A DNA stretch of 64,000 nucleotides, taken from positions 1 through 64,000 of the forward strand of contig JAOAPY010000011.1 of the NCBI GenBank assembly GCA_025463135.1, written 5' to 3'. Shown here in pieces: positions 57,294-64,000 of this stretch. This DNA comes from Acidobacteriota bacterium. GTDB taxonomy: Bacteria > Acidobacteriota > Blastocatellia > Pyrinomonadales > Pyrinomonadaceae. The translations under genes were made by a program, and so were the position numbers. Position 1 is the stretch's first letter. Each line of letters begins with the position of its first letter. The notes beneath the pieces are model-generated. The model saw only the letters and a list, made by a program, of their open reading frames with translations, did no database searches and had not been told where the DNA came from.

Positions 57294-59990
57294 ATGAAAA
57301 CGGACGACTTCGCTTGTTGGGTCAGGTCATTTGACGCCAAAACCCAATCGCTTATCGAGACAATACGTAGCTCTGATCCGGCTCGACGAGTTCAGAGTGG
57401 GGAACGCAACATTATTGGCTGCTACCAGAGCAAGAAAAACGGAAACTCAATCCAACATGAGAGCGCACTGGAACTGGCTGAAATACAGATACTGGAACGA
57501 GACTCTAACGTCCTTGAATATTACGATCAGCCGATTACGATCAAACTGGAATATGAAGGATCCAATGGACGCCAGCAGGCGTGGATGCATACACCTGATT
57601 TTTTCGTCTTGAACACCGCCGGCGCCGGCTTTGTAGAGTGCAAGCCGGAAGAAAATCTTCTAAAGCTGGCGGAGAAATTTCCCCAGCGCTATCAAAAGGA
57701 TGAAAACGGGCAGTGGCATTGTCCACCCGCAGAGCAGTATGTAGAGGCCTTCAAACTCTATTACCGCATTGTATCGTCCAATGATATTAACTGGACGTTT
57801 CAACGCAACGCTCACTTCCTGCAGGACTACTACGGCTTAACATCGTCATTCGTCTCCGCTGCGGCCCGTAAAGCTGTGCTGGAGATTTTGGCGGCAGAAA
57901 CGAACATTCGACTGAACGATCTATTCGACAAGACGCAGGGCTCTGCGGCACGGGACGAAGTCTTAGCCATGATCGCTTTGGGCGAGGTCTTCGTTGACCT
58001 CAATGAATCGCCATTGGTTGAGCCCCAAAACGTGAGTGTATTTCCCAACGAAGAGGCGGGTAAGGCGTTTGGAAGCATTTTTGAAGCTGATCCTCCCAGA
58101 CGTAGCACAGGGCCGCGCGTTGTGAATGTCTCCGCTGGAGGTCTAGTTCGCTGGAACGGCGAAGCTTTCAAGGTAGTAAACGTCGGCGAATCGCTCGTCA
58201 GCCTCCTTAGCAATGACCACCGATTCGTTGAAATGCCTGTAAGCGTTATTGAGGAATTGGTAGCCAGGGGCCGTTTGGCGGCGGCCGCACCAGATCCGGA
58301 ATCCCAGCTCAGTCTACGAGTCAGGGAGATTCTCGCGGGCGCCAACGAGGCTGATCTTGCTGAAGCAAATCGTCGTTGGCGTCTGGTGAAGTGTCGCCTA
58401 AAGGGCGAGCGACTCCCTCGCGATAACAACATGTCCGAGCGGACCATACGCTGGCTCGTCTCCAGTTACAAGCGAGCTGAAAGTGAACATGGATGTGGCT
58501 ATGTTGGCTTGTTATCTAACGTAAGAAAACGAGGGTGTCGGATTTCACGACTGCCGCAGGTGACGTGGGACGCAATCAGGGATTTCATTGCTAACGACTA
58601 CGAGACTCACAAACAAAAGAAGATGTTCGCAGTCTGGGCGCTGTTGCGAGAGAAGTGTCAGGCGCAGAACATTATTTCACCCAGCTACCGCACTTTCAGC
58701 CGCGCCGTTCATCAGTCTTCCATCTATCTACAGACACGCAAGCGCAAGGGACGCCGCGCGGCTTATAAGTACGAGCCATTCATTTGGGCTCTCGGTCAAC
58801 AAACCCCGCGTCACGGCGACCGTCCTTTTGAGATTTGTCATATCGACCACCAACTCATGAAGGTAGTCGCTACGTCATCTCAGACTAACGCTCCGCTTGG
58901 TGCGCCATGGTGGACAATGATGTTGGATGCGTTTAGCCGACGGGTTCTTGGCGTGTTCGTTTCGTTTGATCCGCCCAGCTATCGTTCATGCATGATGGTC
59001 TTGCGCGACTGCGTTCGCCGCTACGGCCGCTTTCCGCAGACTATTGTGGTCGACGGCGGTAGAGATTTCCAAAGTACTTATTTCGATACGCTCCTCGCGA
59101 TGTATGAATGCAACAAAAAGGTGCGACCACCGGCTAAACCTCGATTCGGTTCCGTTGAAGAAAGGCTCTTTGGCACCGCTAACACCCAGCTAGTTTACAA
59201 TCTCTCCGGCAACACACAGATAAAGCGAGAACGGCGCCAAATCACCAAAGCCCTTGATCCCAACAGCAATGCTCTTTGGCCCATGGGACGGATTTATGAC
59301 CGCCTCTGCGAATATTGTTTCGACATATATGACACCATCGAACATCCCGCGCTGGGCCAATCTCGCCGTGATGCTTTTGCCGCGGCTTCGGAAAGCACCG
59401 GCTTCCGTTCGCACCGGCTTGTAGCCTACGATGAGGCATTCCTAATCTCCACGATGCCCACGACTCCAAAAGGAACCGCTAAGGTCCAGCCAGGGCGTGG
59501 GGTTAAGATCAATAGCATCCTCTACTGGTCTGAAGCCTTTCGCGAGCCCTCGATCGAAATGAGGAACATAGCGATCAGGTATGACCCTTTCAATGCGGGC
59601 ACTGCCTTCGCATTCGCGGGTAATCAATGGGTTCGCTGTCATTCCGAATACTTCTCCACTTTCAACGGCCGTTCTGAAAGGGAACTAATGTTGGCGACAG
59701 CAGAACTGCGCGCTCGATTCCGACGTCACGGCCAACAATACCTCACTATTACCGCCAGGAAACTCGCCGAATTCCTGGACTCTGTGGAAGCGGAGGAAGT
59801 GTTACTTGAACAGCGTCAGAGGGACTACGAAATAAAATCAATCTTGAATTCAATCAATTCGGGTGGTAACGATCAACGAACTAGTCCACCGGCTGCGCTG
59901 CCGGTTAAGTCTACCCGCCTGGAAGACAGAAGGTCTAAAACTCGCAAAGTCGCTACCGAAAGTGCTCCGGCGATTTACCAGGAGTTCTAA
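57294..59990 (+). CDS. tnsAB: Fused TnsA-TnsB transposase
   Basis: 898 residues. The N-terminal ~200 residues are a TnsA-like endonuclease with Glu in QHESALELAEIQ (near 58), Asp in WMHTPDFFVL (near 101) and GFVECKPEENL (near 115), i.e. the E...PD...ExK pattern that cuts the 5' strands. The rest is a TnsB-type DDE transposase: Asp in EICHIDHQLMKVV (near 519), Asp in TIVVDGGRDFQST (near 586) and Glu in FGSVEERLFGT (near 622), followed by a beta-barrel and a C-terminal tail that in relatives contacts TnsC. Fusion replaces the separate tnsA and tnsB of Tn7. The stop overlaps the tnsC start (TAATG). Confidence 0.9.
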   Translation: MKTDDFACWVRSFDAKTQSLIETIRSSDPARRVQSGERNIIGCYQSKKNGNSIQHESALELAEIQILERDSNVLEYYDQPITIKLEYEGSNGRQQAWMHTPDFFVLNTAGAGFVECKPEENLLKLAEKFPQRYQKDENGQWHCPPAEQYVEAFKLYYRIVSSNDINWTFQRNAHFLQDYYGLTSSFVSAAARKAVLEILAAETNIRLNDLFDKTQGSAARDEVLAMIALGEVFVDLNESPLVEPQNVSVFPNEEAGKAFGSIFEADPPRRSTGPRVVNVSAGGLVRWNGEAFKVVNVGESLVSLLSNDHRFVEMPVSVIEELVARGRLAAAAPDPESQLSLRVREILAGANEADLAEANRRWRLVKCRLKGERLPRDNNMSERTIRWLVSSYKRAESEHGCGYVGLLSNVRKRGCRISRLPQVTWDAIRDFIANDYETHKQKKMFAVWALLREKCQAQNIISPSYRTFSRAVHQSSIYLQTRKRKGRRAAYKYEPFIWALGQQTPRHGDRPFEICHIDHQLMKVVATSSQTNAPLGAPWWTMMLDAFSRRVLGVFVSFDPPSYRSCMMVLRDCVRRYGRFPQTIVVDGGRDFQSTYFDTLLAMYECNKKVRPPAKPRFGSVEERLFGTANTQLVYNLSGNTQIKRERRQITKALDPNSNALWPMGRIYDRLCEYCFDIYDTIEHPALGQSRRDAFAAASESTGFRSHRLVAYDEAFLISTMPTTPKGTAKVQPGRGVKINSILYWSEAFREPSIEMRNIAIRYDPFNAGTAFAFAGNQWVRCHSEYFSTFNGRSERELMLATAELRARFRRHGQQYLTITARKLAEFLDSVEAEEVLLEQRQRDYEIKSILNSINSGGNDQRTSPPAALPVKSTRLEDRRSKTRKVATESAPAIYQEF

Positions 59991-61154
59991 TGAAAAAGGA
60001 AGATAATTTTCCGCGTGACTTGTTGACGAGGCCGTTGACTGAACAATCTGATTACTTCAGGCGCTACACGGTAGCGCACCCCCTTTTGGTCGACTCTTAC
60101 AACGCCATGGTTGACGCGATCAGCGAACCTGTAGATTCTCTGCTGGTTTTTCTTTACGGTCCGGCCGGCTCCGGCAAGACAACACTCTTCCTGAAAATCC
60201 AAAACAGCATCAAGGAAAAGATGAAGAAAGAACTCGAAGAGGACCGTGAGCGGATACCCGTCGTCGCCGTTGAAGCGGACGGACCTGAGACTGGCAATTT
60301 TGATTGGCGAGACTTTTATCGCCGCATGTTAACAGAGATGGCTGAGCCTTGCGTTGAGAACAAAGTGCGGCCGCCCGAAGACGCCGAACGAATGTGGCTA
60401 ACGCTCCATCGGGCCCGTAAGCCCACTCAAGCGGATCTCCGTTATGCCACCGAGCAGGCTCTTAGAATTCGTCGGCCTCTTGCAATCTTGATAGATGAGG
60501 CCCAGCACCTTGCCAAGATAGCCTCCGGGCGCAAGACGCAAGACCAACTCGATGCTATTAAATCATTAGCAAACAAGCCAAGGATTCCGATCGTACTCTT
60601 CGGGACCTACGAACTGCTCTCATTTCGTAATCTCAGTGCACAACTGACGCGACGCAGCGTAGACGTACATTGCCGGCGATATAATTCAGGGGACGCCGAT
60701 GATATTTATGCCTTCAAGAAATGTTCTGTGGGCGTTCGAGCGCCACCTGCCAGTGCCCGAGCCGCCCAGCCTCGTGGATTGCTGGGACTATTGTTACGAG
60801 AAGAGCCTCGGTTGCGTCGGGATCCTCAAACGCTGGCTCATCAGGGCTCTGAAACTCGCGCTAACCGCCGAAGCGAAGACTGTGTCCCGGGCACATCTGG
60901 ACAAGACAGCACTGAGCGTTTCACAGTGCCAGAAGATACTGATTGAGTCGGTCGAAGGCGAGAACCGGCTCAAGGACTCGGTTGATGCCCGCGCAAAATT
61001 GAGAAGGCAAATGTTTCTTGATGACGAATCGGCTCCTAAGGCGGCAGCTAAACGAGCAGAGAAAGCTATCGCGGGCAAGAAACGCCGTAGACCTGGTCAA
61101 CGCAATCCGAAACGAGATCCCGTCGGTCGAGGGAGCGATGCCAAAACTGTATGA
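59990..61154 (+). pseudogene. tnsC: TnsC AAA+ ATPase, +1 frameshift near 60715
   Basis: The gene starts at the tnsAB stop. Walker A is FLYGPAGSGKTTLF (near 60) and Walker B LAILIDEAQHLAK (near 168), with RIPIVLFGTYELL as sensor 1. At about 60712-60722 the frame must skip one base in TTCAAGAAATG: with one A fewer it reads FKNVLWAFERHLPVP and continues in the +1 frame to 61154, ending in a basic tail (GKKRRRPGQRNPKRD). Without the shift, 240 bases of unrelated text end at 60946. Joined, it is ~388 residues, normal for the family. It may be a mutation, a sequencing error in an A-run, or recoding. Confidence 0.8.
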
Positions 61155-62358
61155 CGGTTGGGATCTACGGAAGGTTGACTTACCTCCCGCTACTAAACTC
61201 TATCGACTTGAGCCAGTCGGCGTAGGTACTCCTCTAGTCGAAAGCCTTTCCGGACACTTCAAAAGACTCTCGAGTATTCATTGCCTCACTCCCACGCATC
61301 TGTTCAGAGAGACTGTGGGACCACTTTTAGCTAAACGCTATTTACACACGGAGTCTCCGGGAGCGGCAATTGACTGCGCCAGCCTATCCAGATCTTTCAG
61401 CGTCCGCTCCGCCGCAATCAATAGCACCGGATTGATGGCAGCAGAATGGATCCGAACCCTGGAACAATTGATCGTAGTCCCGAACCTGCGACATCTCACA
61501 TTGCGCCCTTGGTCCCACGTAATCTCACAACGACACTTAATTCGCTCGCATCTCGCTTGGTGCCCCTGTTGCTACCATGAGCGCCGCTTAAAACAAGAAA
61601 TAGTCTACGAACCCCTTCTTTGGTTCATTCAAAGTGTGACCATCTGTCCGATACATAAGTGTCGATTGCGGACCAAGTGTTCGAAATGCAAAAGAGCCCT
61701 ACATGCCTTGTCCCGTTGCAGTGAGCCAGGATACTGTTCCGAATGCGGTGCGTGGCTTGGCGAAAACACGCACCTACAACAGCCGGCGGTCGGTCAGACG
61801 GCAGACGAATTAGCGTGGCAAAGCTTTACCATTGAAACAATAGGGAAGTTGCTTGCCGCCGGAGATGATCAGTCCACGCTACCTTCGTCCACGAATTCTC
61901 TGGGGGAAGCCCTCTCATCTCTAATGAAATCCACTGGCAAAGGGCTCGGACATCTTGCCAAGCTGATCGGCAAACCCAAGACGACGGTGTGGGGGTGGCG
62001 CAACAATACAAGTCGAATTCTTCTCGCAGATCTGCTTCGCCTGTGCTTTTGCCTCCGCATTTCTCCCATAGATTTCTTTCAGATGGAGGGCAATTCTAAT
62101 AGACAGCACCGTCAATTTCTGAAGACTCAACCTTCAGCCATACAGCGTCACGGTCGTTCTCAACGCAAACCCATCGAAAAAGCCAAATTGCAGCGCCAGT
62201 TAAGAGCAATCGTCGAACGCAAAAAACCGCCCCGCTCACTGGCGGCAACCGCAGAACGGTTGGGGGTTGATAAAAGGGTTCTCTATAGACACTTTCCTGA
62301 ACTTAGCCGCTTGATTGCCTCGCGCGGCGCCGCCGTTCGCGGTATCAGTAAACAATAA
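61138..62358 (+). CDS. tniQ: TniQ-family target-selection protein 1
   Basis: 406 residues from the ATG at 61138 (GAGGGAG upstream), overlapping the end of tnsC by 17 bp. The N-terminal TniQ domain has YRLEPVGVGTPLVESLSGHF and the zinc-binding Cys/His run AWCPCCYHE, ICPIHKCRLRTKCSKC and GYCSECGAWLG. The C-terminal ~150 residues have two helix-turn-helix-like segments (GHLAKLIGKPKTTVWGWR and LAATAERLGVDKRVLYRHF). TniQ/TnsD proteins recognise the target, by DNA sequence or through a CRISPR complex, and recruit TnsC. The helix-turn-helix tail favours direct DNA binding. Confidence 0.85.
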   Translation: MPKLYDGWDLRKVDLPPATKLYRLEPVGVGTPLVESLSGHFKRLSSIHCLTPTHLFRETVGPLLAKRYLHTESPGAAIDCASLSRSFSVRSAAINSTGLMAAEWIRTLEQLIVVPNLRHLTLRPWSHVISQRHLIRSHLAWCPCCYHERRLKQEIVYEPLLWFIQSVTICPIHKCRLRTKCSKCKRALHALSRCSEPGYCSECGAWLGENTHLQQPAVGQTADELAWQSFTIETIGKLLAAGDDQSTLPSSTNSLGEALSSLMKSTGKGLGHLAKLIGKPKTTVWGWRNNTSRILLADLLRLCFCLRISPIDFFQMEGNSNRQHRQFLKTQPSAIQRHGRSQRKPIEKAKLQRQLRAIVERKKPPRSLAATAERLGVDKRVLYRHFPELSRLIASRGAAVRGISKQ

Positions 62359-62410
62359 CCGAGCAAGCCCCTCCTCAAGCCCCGCAGAATAATAAAAGGT
62401 GGTGGAACCA

Positions 62411-63928
62411 ATGAGCCTGCCTCCCTCTTTCGGGGCCTCGGATACTCCCGTGACCGCTGGGCTTAGAAAGCTTGATTTGAAAAATCTCGATTCCTATAGG
62501 TCGTGGACAATCAAGAAGGCAACCCTTCCTATTCGCACGACGCTTTGCCGCTTGGAACCGATAGGCCTTGGAACACCATTGGTTGAATGCTTAACAAGCT
62601 ATGCAACTCGCCTCGCGCAAGCGCACTGTTTATCGGTCGGAAAGCTAATTTGTAATGTTGTTGCGCCTTTCATTGGCAAGCCCTACCTGCGCGACGCACG
62701 AGACGCCGCCCGAATGAATAAACATGATGTGGTCGCCTCAGACTTCGTTCGTGCATTGGAGTCGCTCACCGGCTTCTCCGGGCTCGGGTATTTAACTACT
62801 GTCCCGTTCTACTCTCTCTTCAGAGAACCGGGTCTCACCCGTTCACGACGTGCTTGGTGTCCGGATTGCTACGAGGAACAGCGTGAGAAGAGACAGATAT
62901 ATGATCCGCTTCTTTGGGTCTTAGAAGCGGTCAATGCCTGCCCGCTTCATCGACGGCCTTTGCAGACTGGTTGCCCTCACTGCGGTGTCCTCGAGAGGTG
63001 GCTCGAAAAGCGATCGATAGCGGGGCATTGCTCCAAGTGCGGGCAATGGTTGGGACCAAGGAGGAAAGGGCGCGAGCTTGGCGATCCTCAAAAGCTGGAT
63101 CCAGACTTCCCATTTATTCTATGGACCGCAGAGTCGCTGAAAGACATTTTAGGTGTGCTCCCCAGCACTACAAGGTTCTTAACTCCGGAAGAGATAACCG
63201 ACCAAGTGAAAAGAATTGCCGGCCAACACGGTATGCGGCTGCCATCCAGATCTCGCATGATGAAAACTGTCCTCCGCATCTGTCACGCTGTCCATGTCAT
63301 GCCGCTCACCCTTCTAACCGGCGATTTGCAGGTTCTCGAATCTAGAGTCCAACTTGGGCAACTGATAAAGAAGAAGCGTACACGGCAAGGTGTTAACTGG
63401 CAGCAGATTCAAGAGTCCTTTAACAACTTGATGAATGAAACGCCGCCACTCTCCGTCAAGGAAATAGTTCGTCGCCTGAAGCAATGTAGCCGACCGCAAA
63501 TAGTAAAGCTCCTCTGCAAGAACTTTCCCAAGTGTCGGCACCTGTTATCGGACCGTCGTGCTGATGAACATCGAAAAGGTCAAATCGCTCTTGTGCTTCA
63601 ATTCCAAAACTTGGTTAGTAGTAATATTTACCCTCCTCCATCACTTACGCAGATTGCTGGCCAGTTCAAGGTCAGCCCACAGGTGCTCCGCGCAATGTGC
63701 CCGCAGCTATGTGAAATCATCACAGGTCGCCGCACCAAATGGAAACAGAAACAAAGGGAACTGATCGAAGAGGAGGTAAGAGAAGTAGGGATGGCGTTGC
63801 ATCGGCGCGGAATGTATCCCTCCTTCCCCAGGGTATCCGCCTTGCTCAAGACGCCCTCCCATTTGGTTCGTGAACGGTACCGGAACGTACTTCGACAACT
63901 TCAGCGAGAACTTGGATACCGCACATAG
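62411..63928 (+). CDS. TniQ/TnsD-family target-selection protein 2
   Basis: 505 residues from the ATG at 62411, which follows AAGGTGG; an upstream GTG reading is unnecessary. It has the same N-terminal TniQ domain (CRLEPIGLGTPLVECLTSYA, AWCPDCYEEQ, NACPLHRRPLQTGCPHC, GHCSKCGQWLG) and a longer C-terminal region of ~280 residues with several helical DNA-binding-like repeats (SVKEIVRRLKQCSRPQIVK, TQIAGQFKVSPQVLRAM). It is a paralogue of the gene 50 bp upstream. Two TniQ-type proteins in one element suggest two target pathways, as in Tn7-like elements with a homing and a second targeting route. Confidence 0.85.
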   Translation: MSLPPSFGASDTPVTAGLRKLDLKNLDSYRSWTIKKATLPIRTTLCRLEPIGLGTPLVECLTSYATRLAQAHCLSVGKLICNVVAPFIGKPYLRDARDAARMNKHDVVASDFVRALESLTGFSGLGYLTTVPFYSLFREPGLTRSRRAWCPDCYEEQREKRQIYDPLLWVLEAVNACPLHRRPLQTGCPHCGVLERWLEKRSIAGHCSKCGQWLGPRRKGRELGDPQKLDPDFPFILWTAESLKDILGVLPSTTRFLTPEEITDQVKRIAGQHGMRLPSRSRMMKTVLRICHAVHVMPLTLLTGDLQVLESRVQLGQLIKKKRTRQGVNWQQIQESFNNLMNETPPLSVKEIVRRLKQCSRPQIVKLLCKNFPKCRHLLSDRRADEHRKGQIALVLQFQNLVSSNIYPPPSLTQIAGQFKVSPQVLRAMCPQLCEIITGRRTKWKQKQRELIEEEVREVGMALHRRGMYPSFPRVSALLKTPSHLVRERYRNVLRQLQRELGYRT

Positions 63929-64000
63929 GCTAGTCAATCTAGATCCAAGAAGAAGTTTCTTACGGCGCTTCTGAACTTCGTAGGGGTTCCTCTTGTCATG

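Larger units (their letters stand above)
57294..64000 (+). mobile_element. Tn7-like transposition module (partial)
   Basis: Four overlapping or closely spaced genes encode a fused TnsA-TnsB, a TnsC, and two TniQ/TnsD proteins, the complete set for cut-and-paste, target-directed transposition. The module reaches the right edge of the window, so cargo and at least one end are missing. No TGT...ACA terminus with repeated sites is visible in the 117 bp before tnsAB. The repeat cluster at 45039-45157 could be the left end, which would put the TIR/TPR and Ubl/E2-like genes inside as cargo; that is a hypothesis. Confidence 0.7.

Noticed and set aside
62914-63345. 143-residue ORF inside the second TniQ gene
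   Set aside because: Shadow frame; the zinc-finger motifs belong to the long frame.

Overview
The window looks like chromosomal DNA of an Acidobacteriota bacterium, probably of the Blastocatellia type. The pointers are a very long TonB-dependent receptor with an N-terminal carboxypeptidase-regulatory-like domain, a Ser/Thr kinase with C-terminal TPRs behind a paired ECF sigma factor, and several large exported TPR and CHAT proteins. This assignment rests on gene style, not on a marker gene.

Layout. 0-6.8 kb is accessory DNA: an array of 23-bp repeats that cuts off a gene, a leftward operon with a double-GHKL histidine kinase-like ATPase and a response regulator, a frameshifted membrane protein, and a 3' fragment of a selenocysteine tRNA. 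6.9-30.3 kb is mostly ordinary: a TonB receptor, a cupredoxin plus Tat-exported multicopper oxidase pair, an opine-dehydrogenase neighbourhood (agmatinase-like hydrolase, FAD/NAD(P)-binding protein, membrane transporter fused to a low-molecular-weight phosphatase), a kinase/sigma pair, and a secreted protein followed by a frameshifted lipoprotein with a vitellogenin-like lipid-transfer look. 30.3-35.7 kb is a graveyard of mobile DNA: a tRNA-Cys 3' fragment, the C-terminus of a MobF relaxase/helicase, a broken tyrosine recombinase, an RHS-core fragment and a twice-frameshifted gene. 35.7-44.5 kb holds an exported barrel/AMIN-like protein and a tight cluster of ECF sigma factor, membrane anti-sigma-like protein, clostripain-type (C11) protease and TPR-CHAT protease. 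46.1-50.9 kb is a leftward pair: a membrane TIR protein and a 1286-residue exported TPR-repeat protein. 53-57 kb has a small XRE regulator with two perfect palindromes, a lipoprotein, several strong RNA hairpins, a sigma-like protein and a protein with features of a ubiquitin-like/E2 fusion. 57.3-63.9 kb is a Tn7-like transposition module (fused TnsA-TnsB, a frameshifted TnsC, two TniQ/TnsD proteins) that runs to the window edge.

The best candidates for undescribed biology are the two caspase-superfamily proteases encoded together with their own sigma/anti-sigma pair (37.97-44.5 kb), the TIR plus exported-TPR pair that carries the same type of domain on both proteins, and the Ubl/E2-like gene with a sigma-like gene directly upstream of the Tn7-like operon. 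No cas genes or CRISPR array were seen, so RNA-guided transposition is not supported inside this window.
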